Shown one piece after another: positions 10,523 to 20,386 of a stretch of 64,000 nucleotides of DNA. Origin of the DNA: Bacillaceae bacterium (GTDB lineage Bacteria > Bacillota > Bacilli > JACDOE01); NCBI GenBank assembly GCA_017656255.1, contig JACDOE010000008.1, positions 62,001 to 126,000 on the forward strand, given 5' to 3'. The notes beneath the pieces are model-generated. The model searched no databases. It had not been told where the DNA came from and saw only the letters and a program-made list of their open reading frames with translations. A program made the translations under genes and the position numbers. Position 1 is the first letter of the stretch. Each line of letters begins with the position of its first letter.

Positions 10523-12001
10523 ATGTCGGATCAAAAACAGGTTCGTGTCAGATATGCACCCAGTCCGACCGGACATTTACATATCGGTGGAGCCCGTTCC
10601 GCTTTGTTCAACTATCTGATCGCCAGACGCAACAACGGAAAATTCATCGTCCGAATTGAAGATACCGATCAGAAACGCAATGTTGAAGATGCGGCGGAAA
10701 AACAGCTGGAAAATTTAAAATGGCTCGGCATCGAATGGGATGAAAGCATCGATAAAGATGGGGGATACGGCCCCTATCGATCCATGGAAAGGCTTCATCT
10801 TTACCAGCCCTATGTCGATCAACTGCTCGAGGAAGGCAAAGCCTATTACTGTTACTGTACGGAAGAAGAACTGGAGGCTGAACGGGAAGAGCAAAGGCAA
10901 CGTGGAGAGATGCCCCGTTATTCCGGAAAATGCCGTACACTGGATGACGCTCAGAAACTGAAATATGAACAGGAAGGTCGAAAGCCGACCATTCGCTTTC
11001 ATGTTCCGGCTGACCGGGAATATGTGGTTGAAGATCTGGTTCGGGGCCGGGTTACATTTGAATCCAACGGCATCGGGGATTTTGTCATTGTCAAAAAGGA
11101 TGGGATTCCCACGTATAATTTTGCCGTTGCGATCGATGACCACTTAATGGCGATCAGCCATGTCATTCGCGGTGAAGAGCATCTGTCTAACACACCGCGC
11201 CAGTTGATGATCTATGAAGCATTCGGCTGGGAACCGCCGAAATTTGCTCATGTTTCTTTGATATTAAATGAGAAACGGCAGAAGATGAGCAAGCGGGATG
11301 AATCGATCATTCAATTTGTTGAACAATATAGAGAACTGGGTTACCTGCCGGAAGCCCTGATCAACTTTCTCGTTCTGCTTGGGTGGGCCCCCGAGGGGGA
11401 AGAAGAGATTTTCAGCATGGATGAACTGATCGACAAGTTCTCTCTGGATCGGGTCAACAAAAGTCCGGCCGTGTTTGATACCGGTAAATTGAAATGGATG
11501 AACAACTATTACATTAAAAAAGCGCCTCTGGAGCGAATTGTCGACCTGTGTATTCCCCATCTGCAGAAGGCAGGTTATCTGCCGGATACACTGGAAGATA
11601 AGGATCGGGAGTGGGTGACCAATCTGGTTGGGCTTTATCAGGAGCAACTGGAATACGCTGCTCAGATTGCCGAACTGGCTGACCTCTTTTTTAAAGATGA
11701 TATCACCTATGACGGTGAGGCACAGGAGGTTCTCTCCGGAGAACAGGTACCGGAAGTGCTTCGGGCTTTCTATGATAAACTGACCGGGGTTGAAGCATAC
11801 ATTCCCGATGAAATTAAAGCGGCAATCAAGGCGACGCAAAAGGAAACGGGCCAGAAAGGGAAAAAGTTGTTTATGCCCATTCGTGTGGCGGCAACCGGCC
11901 AGACCCACGGACCGGACCTCAATCAGTCCCTGTTTATGCTGGGGAAAGAGAAGGTGCTGGAACGCCTGAAACAGGCGATTGACCGGGCAACCGTTTCTTA
12001 A
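10523..12001 (+). CDS. gltX: Glutamyl-tRNA synthetase
   Basis: A 492-residue class I aminoacyl-tRNA synthetase that charges tRNA-Glu. In organisms that use the amidotransferase route it also mischarges tRNA-Gln. The HIGH motif appears as HLHIGGARS and the KMSKS motif as KMSKRDES. The anticodon-binding C-terminal helical domains are complete. ATG 10523 follows AAAGGTGG, and the upstream extension from 10472 has no ribosome site. It is followed by a T-box controlled cysES unit, as in Bacillus. Confidence 0.96.
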   Translation: MSDQKQVRVRYAPSPTGHLHIGGARSALFNYLIARRNNGKFIVRIEDTDQKRNVEDAAEKQLENLKWLGIEWDESIDKDGGYGPYRSMERLHLYQPYVDQLLEEGKAYYCYCTEEELEAEREEQRQRGEMPRYSGKCRTLDDAQKLKYEQEGRKPTIRFHVPADREYVVEDLVRGRVTFESNGIGDFVIVKKDGIPTYNFAVAIDDHLMAISHVIRGEEHLSNTPRQLMIYEAFGWEPPKFAHVSLILNEKRQKMSKRDESIIQFVEQYRELGYLPEALINFLVLLGWAPEGEEEIFSMDELIDKFSLDRVNKSPAVFDTGKLKWMNNYYIKKAPLERIVDLCIPHLQKAGYLPDTLEDKDREWVTNLVGLYQEQLEYAAQIAELADLFFKDDITYDGEAQEVLSGEQVPEVLRAFYDKLTGVEAYIPDEIKAAIKATQKETGQKGKKLFMPIRVAATGQTHGPDLNQSLFMLGKEKVLERLKQAIDRATVS

Positions 12002-12074
12002 ATAATGAAAAAACTTCCGATTATGTATTCTTGCAAAAACTATGATAAGATAATAAAAAATATTGAAAAGCTGT

Positions 12075-12336
12075 GAACGGGAAAGTAGGGGGCATCAGGA
12101 AAATCAACAGAGAGGACTGTCACCGGCTGAAAGCAGTCCGTTTTTCCGGTCTCTGAAATGCACCCGGGAGCTGTGACCCGAACGATGAAAACGCCCCGTT
12201 TGATTCAAGTAGGGTTGACCGGCCTGAGCCGTTATCTTGATCGAGTGAATCCGATTCAGTAATTTTCGGATTAAACAGAGTGGGACCGCGGTCATGCCGT
12301 CTCTGTAGCGAAGGGGCTATGGAGGCGGTTTTTTAA
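12075..12336 (+). ncRNA. T-box riboswitch, cysteine-specific, controlling cysE-cysS
   Basis: This fills the 413-nt gap between gltX and cysE. Stem I spans about 12108-12156, and the specifier loop reads GAAA-TGC-A with TGC at 12159-12161, a Cys codon. The antiterminator is explicit: ACAGAG (12275-12280), the bulge TGGGACC (12281-12287), the helix GCGG/CCGT, then CTCTGT (12300-12305). The competing terminator is a 13-bp hairpin (12297-12327) with loop GAAGG and a T6 run. Uncharged tRNA-Cys would favour readthrough. Confidence 0.93.
12297..12336 (+). terminator. T-box attenuator terminator
   Basis: CCGTCTCTGTAGC pairs with GCTATGGAGGCGG over 13 positions, some of them G-U, followed by TTTTTT. 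Its 5' arm includes the CTCTGT needed for the antiterminator, so the two folds exclude each other. Confidence 0.88.
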
Positions 12337-12414
12337 ATTAAAAATAAACGTACCGGCCAGGCCGGATTTGAAACATGGGGTTATGGAATCCTAAAGGAGA
12401 AAGAGGTGAGCAGC

Positions 12415-13080
12415 ATGTTTGACCAATTGAAGCAAGATATTCAGGTGGTGTTTAATCGGGATCCTGCCGCCCGAAATGTACTGGAGGTTGTCCTGACCTA
12501 TTCGGGACTGCATGCCATCTGGTTTTACCGGATTGCACACTGGTTCTGGAACAAAAAGCTTTATACACTGGCGAGAATCATTTCACAATTTGCCCGCTTT
12601 TTAACCGGGATTGAGATACACCCCGGCGCCAAAATCGGAAAAGGCCTTTTTATCGATCATGGGATGGGTGTTGTCATCGGAGAAACATGTGAGATCGGAG
12701 ATAATGTGACGATCTATCAAAATGTAACGCTGGGAGGTACCGGCAAGGAGAAAGGAAAAAGACATCCCACTATCGGGAACAATGTCCTGATCGCCACCGG
12801 GGCCAAAGTGCTCGGTTCCATGAAAATCGGAGATAATTCCAAGATCGGAGCCGGATCGGTGGTGCTGCAGGAGGTGCCTCCAAACTCGACGGTGGTTGGC
12901 ATTCCGGGACGTATTGTGATACAGGATGGAAAGCGAGTCTGTGATGACCTGGATCATGTCAATTTGCCGGATCCTGTTGCCGACATGTTGCTTAAGATGC
13001 AGCAGGAAATTGATCAATTGAAAAGACAGGTTGAGGAACTGCAGGAGGGTAAAAAAGAAAATGAGCATACAACTGTATAA
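12415..13080 (+). CDS. cysE: Serine O-acetyltransferase
   Basis: A 221-residue enzyme that makes O-acetylserine, the first committed step of cysteine synthesis. The N-terminal helical domain contains [10 protein letters not shown]. The left-handed beta-helix with hexapeptide repeats follows ([21 protein letters not shown] onward), with the active-site [11 protein letters not shown] loop. ATG 12415 has AGAGGTGAG 5 nt away; GTG 12406 is the alternative. Its end overlaps cysS by 20 nt. The Cys T-box upstream ties both genes to the charging state of tRNA-Cys. Confidence 0.95.
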   Translation: MFDQLKQDIQVVFNRDPAARNVLEVVLTYSGLHAIWFYRIAHWFWNKKLYTLARIISQFARFLTGIEIHPGAKIGKGLFIDHGMGVVIGETCEIGDNVTIYQNVTLGGTGKEKGKRHPTIGNNVLIATGAKVLGSMKIGDNSKIGAGSVVLQEVPPNSTVVGIPGRIVIQDGKRVCDDLDHVNLPDPVADMLLKMQQEIDQLKRQVEELQEGKKENEHTTV

Positions 13081-14467
13081 TACGCTCACCAGAAAAAAAG
13101 AAAAATTGGAGCCGCTGGAGCCGGGAAAAATACGGATGTATGTGTGCGGCCCCACGGTTTATAACCATATTCATATCGGGAACGCCAGGGCGTTTCTGGT
13201 GTTTGATGTCATTCGCAGGTATCTGGAATATCGCGGATATGATGTCACCTATGTGCAGAATTTTACCGATGTGGATGATAAATTGATTCGCACAGCGGAA
13301 GATATGGGAAAAACCGTTCCGGAAGTTGCCGACCAATTTATTGCGTCCTATCAAGAAGATACAGAAGCTCTCGGTGTTAAAAAAGCGGATGTGCATCCGA
13401 GGGTGACGGAGCATATCGACGAGATTATTTCTTTTATTAAGCAACTGGTTGATAAGGGTGTCGCTTATGAAGTGGATGGCGACGTCTACTTCGACACGGA
13501 AAAATTCCCGGAATACGGGAAATTGTCTCATCAAAACATTGATGAACTGAAAGCCGGGGCACGGATTGATGTCAATGAAAAGAAGAAAAACCCGCTCGAT
13601 TTTGCCCTGTGGAAAAAGGCAAAACCGGGTGAGATCGCCTGGGACAGCCCCTGGGGAAAAGGGAGGCCCGGCTGGCACATTGAATGTTCGGCCATGTCCA
13701 TGAAGTACCTGGGTGAGTCTTTTGACATTCATGCCGGGGGAACGGATCTCTGCTTTCCGCATCATGAGAATGAGATCGCACAATCAGAGTCCCTGACGGA
13801 AAAACCGATGGCTCGTTACTGGCTGCATAACGGATTTCTAAATATCAATAATGAAAAAATGTCAAAATCACTGGGTAATTTTCTTACGGCTAAAGATCTG
13901 ATCCAGCAGTATTCGCCCCAGTTGATCCGTTTCTTCATGCTGACTGCCCATTACCGGCATCCGATTAATTTCAGTGAAGAATTACTGGAACAGGCGGAGA
14001 AAGGGCGTGAGCGAATCACCAATGTGATTGAAAATCTGGAGCACCGCAAACAGGCCTCTCTGGATGGGGAATTGGATGTCGATGAACAGAAAAAAATAGA
14101 GAAAGCCAGAGAAAAGTTTATTGCAGAAATGGACGATGATTTCAATACCCCCAATGCCATCACTGTTATTTTTGAACTGGTGAAAGACGCCAATCACTAT
14201 CTGCGTAGACCGCAGGTGAACCGGCAGACCATTCAGGCCTACCTGGATATGATCCATGAACTGACCGGGGTGCTGGGACTGGAATTTAATGAAAATAAGG
14301 ACGAAGCCTTACTGGATGAAGAAATCGAAAAATTGATCGAAGAACGGACGGAAGCAAGAATACAGAAAAATTATGCCCGCGCGGATGAAATTCGGGATCT
14401 GCTGAAATCTAAAGGAATTGTACTGGAAGACACGCCTCAGGGAGTCCGGTGGAGACGGGAAACATGA
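13061..14467 (+). CDS. cysS: Cysteinyl-tRNA synthetase
   Basis: A 468-residue class I synthetase that charges tRNA-Cys. Zinc ligands include C29 in [10 protein letters not shown], the HIECSAMS cysteine and the HHENE histidine. The HIGH signature is HIHIG (about 36-40) and KMSKS lies near residue 265. ATG 13061 is preceded by GCAGGAGGG inside the cysE end. Its stop overlaps the mrnC start as ATGA, indicating coupled translation. Confidence 0.96.
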   Translation: MSIQLYNTLTRKKEKLEPLEPGKIRMYVCGPTVYNHIHIGNARAFLVFDVIRRYLEYRGYDVTYVQNFTDVDDKLIRTAEDMGKTVPEVADQFIASYQEDTEALGVKKADVHPRVTEHIDEIISFIKQLVDKGVAYEVDGDVYFDTEKFPEYGKLSHQNIDELKAGARIDVNEKKKNPLDFALWKKAKPGEIAWDSPWGKGRPGWHIECSAMSMKYLGESFDIHAGGTDLCFPHHENEIAQSESLTEKPMARYWLHNGFLNINNEKMSKSLGNFLTAKDLIQQYSPQLIRFFMLTAHYRHPINFSEELLEQAEKGRERITNVIENLEHRKQASLDGELDVDEQKKIEKAREKFIAEMDDDFNTPNAITVIFELVKDANHYLRRPQVNRQTIQAYLDMIHELTGVLGLEFNENKDEALLDEEIEKLIEERTEARIQKNYARADEIRDLLKSKGIVLEDTPQGVRWRRET

Positions 14468-14898
14468 TCGGGCAGGGAAAACGGATTGAGAATCCACGCC
14501 TGGTCAATAGTCTGGCTCTCGCTTATATGGGAGATGCCGTTCTGGAAGTTTATGTCCGTTCCCATTTGATTGCCGAAGGAAGTGTGCGGCCCAACCGGCT
14601 CCATCGTGACGCGATCCGTTATGTGTCGGCACGAGCGCAGGCTGACGTGGTCCGAAAAATATTTGAACGGTTTACAGAGGATGAACAGGATATCATCAAA
14701 AGAGGGCGAAACGCCAAGTCGGCGACTGTTCCCAAAAACGTGAGTGTCTCCGACTACCGGTTAAGTACCGGATTCGAATGTTTGATCGGTTATCTGTATC
14801 TGCAGGGGAACCAGCCGCGGCTTGATCAGATTATGGACTGGCTTTTTGAAACCGTAGAAAATCAAGATCGGACAGACAAGGAGAATGACCATGAGTGA
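14464..14898 (+). CDS. mrnC: Mini-ribonuclease III
   Basis: A 144-residue RNase III-like catalytic domain without the double-stranded-RNA-binding domain, the Mini-III type that matures 23S rRNA ends. The catalytic signature is [15 protein letters not shown] (D24). ATG 14464 overlaps the cysS stop (ATGA) and has GGTGGAGA ahead; the upstream GTG 14449 is less likely. The end overlaps rlmB. Confidence 0.93.
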   Translation: MIGQGKRIENPRLVNSLALAYMGDAVLEVYVRSHLIAEGSVRPNRLHRDAIRYVSARAQADVVRKIFERFTEDEQDIIKRGRNAKSATVPKNVSVSDYRLSTGFECLIGYLYLQGNQPRLDQIMDWLFETVENQDRTDKENDHE

Positions 14899-15637
14899 CT
14901 GGATAGTAGGGAAAAACCCGGTACTGGAAGCCCTTCGTTCAGGCAGAACCATCAATAAAATATGGGTGGGGGAAGGATCCCAGAAGGGCCAGATGAAAGA
15001 CATTCTGAAACTGGCCCGGCAACAGGGGATCGTGGTTCAGGATGTCCCGCGAAAAAAACTGGATCAGCTGGCTTCGGGTCAGCCTCATCAGGGGGTTGCC
15101 GCATCGGTTTCCTCCTATGATTATGCTGATTTTGAAGAGATGATCAGACAGGCTCGGGAAAGTGACAACACCCCATTTTTATTGATCCTGGACGAACTCG
15201 AAGATCCCCATAACCTGGGATCGATCCTCCGAACAGCAGATGCGGTCGGTGTTCATGGCGTCATTATTCCCAAAAGACGATCGGTAGGACTGACTTCCGT
15301 GGTGGCGAAAGCATCGGCCGGTGCGATTGAGTATGTCCCGGTATCACGAGTTACCAATATTCCGAGGGTGATAGATCAATTGAAAGAAGAAGGCTTCTGG
15401 GTCGTGGGTTCCGATGCGGATGCAAAAGACGATTACCGGGAAGTCAAATATGATATGCCGGTGGCCCTTGTCATCGGCAGTGAAGGCAAAGGAATGAGCA
15501 GACTGGTCAGGGAAAAGTGTGATTTCTTGATCCGCCTGCCAATGAAAGGAAACGTCTCCTCTTTAAATGCGTCCGTGGCAGCTGCCCTGATGATGTATGA
15601 AGTGTATCGTCAGCGATACCCGCTGGAGAATGGTTGA
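14891..15637 (+). CDS. rlmB: 23S rRNA (guanosine-2'-O-)-methyltransferase RlmB/TrmH family
   Basis: A 248-residue SPOUT-class methyltransferase. It has an N-terminal substrate-binding domain ([14 protein letters not shown]), then the knotted catalytic domain with [33 protein letters not shown] and [16 protein letters not shown], the three SpoU motifs. ATG 14891 sits 7 nt from AAGGAG. The in-frame ATG 14885 would also serve. It is part of the cysES-mrnC-rlmB-yacP run. Confidence 0.93.
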   Translation: MSDWIVGKNPVLEALRSGRTINKIWVGEGSQKGQMKDILKLARQQGIVVQDVPRKKLDQLASGQPHQGVAASVSSYDYADFEEMIRQARESDNTPFLLILDELEDPHNLGSILRTADAVGVHGVIIPKRRSVGLTSVVAKASAGAIEYVPVSRVTNIPRVIDQLKEEGFWVVGSDADAKDDYREVKYDMPVALVIGSEGKGMSRLVREKCDFLIRLPMKGNVSSLNASVAAALMMYEVYRQRYPLENG

Positions 15638-15643
15638 TGAACC

Positions 15644-16156
15644 ATGAGAGAAGACATCCTGATTGTAGACGGGTACAACATCATAGGGGCGTGGCCGTCC
15701 CTGCAAAAACTGAAGCAGGAAAGTCTGGAGGATGCACGGGATGAATTGCTTTCCCGTCTTGCTGAATACCAGGCTTTTACGGGGATGAAAGTGATTGTGG
15801 TCTTCGATGCCCATCAGGTACCGGGAGCGGGACGCAAACAGAAAGAATACCGGCTTGAAGTCTATTACACCCGTGAAAATGAAACGGCGGATGAACGGAT
15901 TGAGAAACTGGTAAAACAATTGAACGCCCGGCACAGGCAAATTTATGTCGCAACCTCCGATTACACGGAACAGCATGTTATTTTCGGATCGGGAGCCCTG
16001 CGCCTTTCTGCACGAGAATTGTTGATCAATGTAGAAAATATGGACAGACAGATTCGTGCCAGAGTAAAAGAAACCCGGGAATCCCCGGAAAAGAATAAAA
16101 TCCCGCTCAATGAAGAAATTGAAAAAATTTTCGAAAAATGGCGTCGTCAGAAGTAG
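15644..16156 (+). CDS. yacP: NYN domain ribonuclease-like protein (YacP/Rae1 family)
   Basis: A 170-residue NYN (PIN-like) domain protein: ILIVDGYNIIGAWP at the start, VVFDAHQVPG, and TADERIEKLVK in the middle, with a charged helical tail. In Bacillus subtilis the orthologue Rae1 is a ribosome-associated mRNA endonuclease. That this protein does the same is inference from family and position between rlmB and sigH. Confidence 0.88.
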   Translation: MREDILIVDGYNIIGAWPSLQKLKQESLEDARDELLSRLAEYQAFTGMKVIVVFDAHQVPGAGRKQKEYRLEVYYTRENETADERIEKLVKQLNARHRQIYVATSDYTEQHVIFGSGALRLSARELLINVENMDRQIRARVKETRESPEKNKIPLNEEIEKIFEKWRRQK

Positions 16157-16163
16157 AGATTGG

Positions 16164-16193
16164 TTGACGTAAATTCTATCTATACTGTATAAT
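16164..16193 (+). promoter_or_regulatory. Sigma-A promoter of sigH
   Basis: TTGACG (16164-16169), an 18-nt spacer and a perfect TATAAT (16188-16193) lie about 38 nt before the sigH start. This separates sigH from the cysES operon. Confidence 0.8.
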
Positions 16194-16230
16194 AATGTTA
16201 TCGCTTGTGTAGCAGGGCGGAGGGATGATA

Positions 16231-16875
16231 GTGAGCGTGGACCTGAAAGAAAGTCAGATCCGGTACGACACCATAGAAGACGAGGCTTTAGTAGAGCTGG
16301 TGCACGAAGGAGATTCAGGAGCTCTGGAATATCTGATCAACAAGTATAAAAACTTCGTGCGTGCCAAAGCGAGATCTTATTTCTTGATCGGAGCGGATCG
16401 GGAAGATATCGTACAGGAGGGCATGATTGGCTTATACAAGTCAATTCGAGACTTTCGCGGGGACAAACTTGCATCTTTCAAGGCGTTTGCCGAGTTGTGC
16501 ATCACCCGGCAGATCATCACGGCCATCAAAACCGCTACACGCCAGAAACATATCCCTCTGAACTCATATGTATCTCTGGACAAGCCCATTTATGACGAAG
16601 ATTCCGACCGAACGTTATTGGATGTGATCTGTGGAACGAAAGTGTCGGATCCTGAAGAATTGATTATCAATCAGGAAGAGTTTGATGATATTGAAGACAA
16701 GATGGGCGAGATCCTCAGTGATTTGGAACGCCAGGTATTGATGCTCTATCTGGACGGCAGATCCTATCACGAAATTGCCGTCGATTTGAACAGGCACGTC
16801 AAGTCGATTGATAATGCCCTGCAGCGGGTCAAGCGAAAGCTTGAGCGCTATCTGGAAATTCGCGAAATCAACTAA
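16231..16875 (+). CDS. sigH: RNA polymerase sigma factor SigH
   Basis: A 214-residue sigma-70 factor of the sporulation and stationary-phase sigma-H type. Region 2 contains NKYKNFVRAKARSYFLIGAD and the core-binding DIVQEGMIGLYKSIRDF. Region 4 ends with GRSYHEIAVDLNRHVKSIDNALQRVKRKLE. The close match to Bacillus SigH supports an organism that sporulates or descends from sporulators. I choose GTG 16231 because GGCGGAGGG abuts ATG 16225 too closely. It has its own promoter and terminator. Confidence 0.95.
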   Translation: MSVDLKESQIRYDTIEDEALVELVHEGDSGALEYLINKYKNFVRAKARSYFLIGADREDIVQEGMIGLYKSIRDFRGDKLASFKAFAELCITRQIITAIKTATRQKHIPLNSYVSLDKPIYDEDSDRTLLDVICGTKVSDPEELIINQEEFDDIEDKMGEILSDLERQVLMLYLDGRSYHEIAVDLNRHVKSIDNALQRVKRKLERYLEIREIN

Positions 16876-16885
16876 AAAGACCTGG

Positions 16886-16906
16886 ACAGGGGAGACCCTG
16901 TTTTTT
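16886..16906 (+). terminator. Terminator after sigH
   Basis: ACAGGG-GAGA-CCCTGT is followed by a run of T. A second weaker hairpin (AGCCTT/AGGGCT, about 17000-17020) follows before the rpmG promoter. Confidence 0.85.
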
Positions 16907-17029
16907 ATTTTGCGGATAGACGCCGACAGATTGAATAAATGTCTGTGTTTCAGTCAAAAATGGAAATTATAATTTCATTTCGGGCCTCTCACACATGACA
17001 GCCTTGTTTCAGGGCTTTCTTTTGTTTTG

Positions 17030-17058
17030 TTGACAATAGAAAAGGCATGTGATAAATT
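17030..17058 (+). promoter_or_regulatory. Promoter of rpmG-secE-nusG
   Basis: TTGACA (17030-17035), a 17-nt spacer and TAAATT (17053-17058) with an extended -10 TGA lie 85 nt before rpmG. Confidence 0.7.
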
Positions 17059-17142
17059 ATTTGGGTAGCCGTGTTTGTAGCGGATTCCTCGACGTTTTTT
17101 TATAAAAAAAGCCAGGGATATAAGTTGTGGGAGGTGTAACAC

Positions 17143-17292
17143 ATGCGGGTTATTATCACATTAGCTTGCACCGAGTGCAAACAGCGAAACTATACCACAA
17201 GCAAGAATAAGCGTAAACATCCCGATCGCCTGGAAATGAATAAATATTGCAAGTTCTGCAATAGTCATACATTACATCGCGAAACGAAATAA
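17143..17292 (+). CDS. rpmG: Ribosomal protein bL33 (zinc-binding form)
   Basis: A 49-residue large-subunit protein. The two CxxC pairs (CTEC and CKFC) mark the zinc-binding paralogue. ATG 17143 follows GGGAGGTG. It precedes secE-nusG, the usual Bacillota order. Confidence 0.95.
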   Translation: MRVIITLACTECKQRNYTTSKNKRKHPDRLEMNKYCKFCNSHTLHRETK

Positions 17293-17331
17293 CGATTTAC
17301 GTGTGTAAGTTCAGTTACTGGGGGTGTTGAT

Positions 17332-17544
17332 GTGGGTTTCTTGGCCAGGCTTGGTGCCACTTTTAGGAAATGGCCGGCATTTTTCAATGATGTCTGGGTT
17401 GAATTGAAAAAGGTCCGCTGGCCCAACCGAAAAGAGATGGTAAGTTACACAACCGTTGTTATTGTAACGGTGACGTTGATTGCGCTCTTTTTTTGGGTTT
17501 TAGATCTCGGAATCTCTCAGATTATTGATCTGATTCTTGGTTAA
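17332..17544 (+). CDS. secE: Protein translocase subunit SecE
   Basis: A 70-residue protein with an amphipathic N-terminal helix, the conserved VWVELKKVRWPNRKEM segment and one C-terminal membrane helix. It clamps the SecY channel. GTG 17332 has GGGGTG ahead. It lies between rpmG and nusG. Confidence 0.95.
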   Translation: MGFLARLGATFRKWPAFFNDVWVELKKVRWPNRKEMVSYTTVVIVTVTLIALFFWVLDLGISQIIDLILG

Positions 17545-17571
17545 TCTTTCACAGGGGGGGAAGGACAGCTA

Positions 17572-18117
17572 TTGTCCTCAGGAATGGAAAAACAGTGGTA
17601 TGTTGTTCATACCTATTCCGGGTATGAAAACAAGGTCAAAACCAATCTGGAAAAAAGAGTCGAATCCATGGATATGCAGGATAAGATTTTCCGTGTACTG
17701 GTTCCCACCGAGGAAACCGTGGAAAACAAGGACGGCAAGAAGAAAACCGTCTCCAAGAAAGTTTTCCCTGGTTACGTTCTGGTGGAAATGGTCATGACGG
17801 ATGATTCCTGGTATGTGGTTCGCAATACACCGGGTGTAACCGGCTTTGTAGGTTCAACCGGTTCAGGTTCCAAACCGACTCCCCTCATGCAGCATGAAGT
17901 GGACGCCATCCTTCGACAGATGGGTGTTGAACAGGCGAAACCTGAGGTTGATTTTGAACTGAAGGAAAGCGTTAAAGTGAAAGAAGGGCCGTTTGCTGAC
18001 TTTATCGGGACGATTGAAGAAATCCTGCCTGACAAACAGAAAGTGAAAGTTCACGTGAATATGTTTGGCAGGGAAACCCCCGTTGAATTGGATTTTGACC
18101 AGGTTGAGAAAGTTTAA
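17572..18117 (+). CDS. nusG: Transcription termination/antitermination factor NusG
   Basis: A 181-residue factor with an NGN domain (WYVVHTYSGYENKVK, then VFPGYVLVEM and RNTPGVTGFVG) and a C-terminal KOW domain (VKEGPFADFIGTIEEI, NMFGRETPVEL). TTG 17572 is favoured by the AAGGAC site 7 nt upstream. ATG 17584, which would give the Bacillus-like MEKQWYVV start, has only CAGGA directly against it. It follows secE. Confidence 0.96.
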   Translation: MSSGMEKQWYVVHTYSGYENKVKTNLEKRVESMDMQDKIFRVLVPTEETVENKDGKKKTVSKKVFPGYVLVEMVMTDDSWYVVRNTPGVTGFVGSTGSGSKPTPLMQHEVDAILRQMGVEQAKPEVDFELKESVKVKEGPFADFIGTIEEILPDKQKVKVHVNMFGRETPVELDFDQVEKV

Positions 18118-18368
18118 TCATGTTCGGGAAAAGGTTCTCCATTGTTGGTACCTTTTACAGGTATCAGCGATTTTAGGTTCATATATGAATTTAATCATGC
18201 TAAAATGGAGAATGGAGTCTGTTCCTTACGGATAGGCTTCTATTTCTGTGTTCGAGCCCGGCTTTAACAGGATGATCCGTTTTATCCGATTGAGCCTGGT
18301 CGGACGCTCTCTTCAAGTGGGAGGGTTTTTCCCGTTTCACCACATTTTGGATTAAGGAGGTGTGTTAC
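18118..18368 (+). promoter_or_regulatory. Structured 250-nt spacer upstream of rplK with attenuator-like hairpin
   Basis: There is no gene here. A long-range inverted repeat joins TTCTCCATT (18135-18143) to AATGGAGAA (18204-18212). An overlapping repeat joins ATTTTAG (18170-18176) to CTAAAAT (18200-18206), so the two folds compete. Near the 3' end CTCTCTT pairs with GGGAGGG before T5 (about 18307-18330), like a terminator. I infer a regulated leader for rplKA, but recognise no published element. Confidence 0.45.
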
Positions 18369-18794
18369 GTGGCTAAAAAGGTAATTAATGTTGTTAAATT
18401 GCAAATTCCGGCTGGAAAAGCGAATCCGGCTCCTCCTGTTGGTCCTGCGTTAGGTCAGGCTGGTATCAATATCATGGGATTTTGTAAAGAATTTAACGCC
18501 CGTACCCAGGATCAAGCGGGTATGATTATTCCGGTAGAGATTACGGTATTTGAAGACCGTTCTTTTACGTTTATCACCAAAACTCCGCCTGCTGCCGTTC
18601 TGCTCAAGAAAGCAGCGGGAATCGAGTCCGGCTCCGGCGAGCCGAACAAGAATAAAGTGGCTACAATCAAGCGTGATAAAGTACGTGAAATTGCCGAAAC
18701 CAAAATGCAAGACCTGAACGCAGCCGACATTGAAGCAGCCATGAGAATGGTTGAAGGAACAGCCCGTAGCATGGGTATTGTCGTAGAAGACTAA
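18369..18794 (+). CDS. rplK: Ribosomal protein uL11
   Basis: A 141-residue protein of the GTPase-associated centre and stringent-response sensor region. It has the proline-rich [19 protein letters not shown] segment and a C-terminal rRNA-binding domain. GTG 18369 has AAGGAGG 8 nt upstream and gives exactly the canonical length; GTG 18360 lies in the ribosome site. Confidence 0.97.
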   Translation: MAKKVINVVKLQIPAGKANPAPPVGPALGQAGINIMGFCKEFNARTQDQAGMIIPVEITVFEDRSFTFITKTPPAAVLLKKAAGIESGSGEPNKNKVATIKRDKVREIAETKMQDLNAADIEAAMRMVEGTARSMGIVVED

Positions 18795-18862
18795 TGTTTG
18801 TTCGTTCGCCTTGAACCGTGGGAGGTTAATCCGCTACGACCACTAAAAGGAGGAATTCAAGT

Positions 18863-19555
18863 ATGGCGAAGACAGGAAAAAAATATAAAGAAGCATTGAA
18901 ATTAATCGATCGTGATCGTCAATATGATGTGAAAGAAGCGATCGAACTCGTCAAAAAAGCAGCTCCTGCGAAGTTTGACGAAACCGTTGAAATTGCGGTC
19001 CGTCTTGGCGTCGATCCGAAGAAAGCGGATCAGCAGGTTCGCGGTGCCGTTGTCCTTCCGCATGGAACCGGTAAAACACAAAAAGTGCTCGTGTTTGCCA
19101 AAGGTGATAAAGCGAAGGAAGCTGAAGCGGCAGGTGCTGATTATGTCGGAGACGAGGAATACATCAACAAGATTAATCAGGGCTGGTTTGACTTTGATGT
19201 TGTTGTAGCCACGCCTGATATGATGGGTGAAGTAGGGAAACTGGGACGCGTTCTCGGACCTAAAGGGTTAATGCCCAACCCCAAAACCGGTACTGTTACC
19301 TTTGAGGTAGAAAAAGCCGTTAAAGAAATCAAGGCGGGTAAGATCGAATACCGCGTTGATAAAGCGGGAAATGTTCACGCACCGATTGGGAAGGTATCCT
19401 TTGACACTGACAAGCTGGTTGATAACTTCAATACGTTGATGGAGACGTTGTTGAAAGCGAAGCCGGCTGCAGCCAAGGGAACGTATATCAAAGGCGTTTC
19501 CGTCAGCTCTACCATGGGACCTGGTATTCGGGTATCCGCAGCCAAAGTTTCCTGA
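18863..19555 (+). CDS. rplA: Ribosomal protein uL1
   Basis: A 230-residue L1-stalk protein. The two-domain fold is visible: [15 protein letters not shown], the [19 protein letters not shown] signature, and the C-terminal return to domain I. AAAGGAGG precedes ATG 18863. It forms an rplK-rplA pair; in other bacteria L1 represses its own operon by binding the mRNA leader. Confidence 0.97.
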   Translation: MAKTGKKYKEALKLIDRDRQYDVKEAIELVKKAAPAKFDETVEIAVRLGVDPKKADQQVRGAVVLPHGTGKTQKVLVFAKGDKAKEAEAAGADYVGDEEYINKINQGWFDFDVVVATPDMMGEVGKLGRVLGPKGLMPNPKTGTVTFEVEKAVKEIKAGKIEYRVDKAGNVHAPIGKVSFDTDKLVDNFNTLMETLLKAKPAAAKGTYIKGVSVSSTMGPGIRVSAAKVS

Positions 19556-19573
19556 TATCAGACATGACGAGTC

Positions 19574-19602
19574 TTGACTTTTGGGAATATAAATGGTAAG
19601 AT
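19574..19602 (+). promoter_or_regulatory. Promoter of rplJ-rplL
   Basis: TTGACT (19574-19579), a 17-nt spacer and TAAGAT (19597-19602) with extended -10 TGG lie directly before the L10 leader. Confidence 0.75.
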
Positions 19603-19608
19603 GCTATC

Positions 19609-19768
19609 CGTTGGTTGCCTTTTGTAAACTGCATAACATTTCTCGCCGTAGACAGTAGGTGCCGATCAGGCTTAATCTCCTACCGAGGTTGGGACCGGTA
19701 ACGTCATCAACATTCATAACAAGGATGTTACAGGCCTCTCCATGTCTGCGGAGAGGCCTTTTCTTATG
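19609..19768 (+). ncRNA. L10 (rplJL) autoregulatory leader
   Basis: This carries the conserved ribosomal L10-leader core CCGTAGACAGTAGGTGC with the pairing CCTACCGAGG, followed by a 10-bp terminator stem AGGCCTCTCC/GGAGAGGCCT (19732-19759) and a T run. In Bacillota, L10-(L7/L12)4 binds this leader and causes premature termination. Assignment rests on the motif and on position before rplJ. Confidence 0.85.
19732..19764 (+). terminator. L10-leader attenuator
   Basis: A perfect 10-bp stem with an 8-nt loop followed by TTTTCTT, 41 nt before the rplJ start. It is the expected switch of the leader. Confidence 0.85.
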
Positions 19769-19804
19769 CATATATCAGCCTGCAACTGCAAGGAGGTGGA
19801 TCAG

Positions 19805-20335
19805 TTGGGCTCAGCAATTGAGAGAAAGAAGCAAATCGTGGAAGAAATCAAGGAAAAGATCGAGAAATCCGAGTCGATGGTTCTGGTTGATTACCGCGGC
19901 CTGACCGTTGATGAGGTGGATGAATTAAGAAGGAAATTCAGAGAATCCAATGTCGATTACAAAGTTTATAAAAACACGATGATGCGATTTGCTTTTAAAG
20001 AAGCAGGGTACGAAGAATTTAACACGTATTTGACAGGTCCGAACGCGATTGCATTCGGTTTTGAAGATGCGGTAGCCCCTGCCAAAATCACCAGTGAATT
20101 CGGTAAGGAACATGACGCACTGGAGATTAAGGCCGGAATTGTAAACGGTCAGATTGTAGACGTTGATGGAATCAAGTCGCTCGCAGACCTGCCTTCCAGA
20201 GAAGTCCTTATCGCTCAGGTGCTTGGTGGCTTGAACGGACCGATTTCCGGACTGGCCAACGTGCTTCAGGGTACCATTCGCAACCTTGTCTATGCGTTGA
20301 ATGCGGTTAAGGAAAAGCAGGAAGCTGAAGCGTAA
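19805..20335 (+). CDS. rplJ: Ribosomal protein uL10
   Basis: A 176-residue base of the L7/L12 stalk. It carries VLVDYRGLTVDEVDELRRKFRE and the acidic/Ala-rich C-terminal helix that docks L7/L12 dimers. TTG 19805 follows a perfect AAGGAGGTGG; the frame running back to 19742 would read through the leader terminator and is rejected. Confidence 0.96.
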   Translation: MGSAIERKKQIVEEIKEKIEKSESMVLVDYRGLTVDEVDELRRKFRESNVDYKVYKNTMMRFAFKEAGYEEFNTYLTGPNAIAFGFEDAVAPAKITSEFGKEHDALEIKAGIVNGQIVDVDGIKSLADLPSREVLIAQVLGGLNGPISGLANVLQGTIRNLVYALNAVKEKQEAEA

Positions 20336-20386
20336 GCTCACTTGAATTGAAAAACAAAACGAAAATTTTTTTGGAGGGATTAAACA

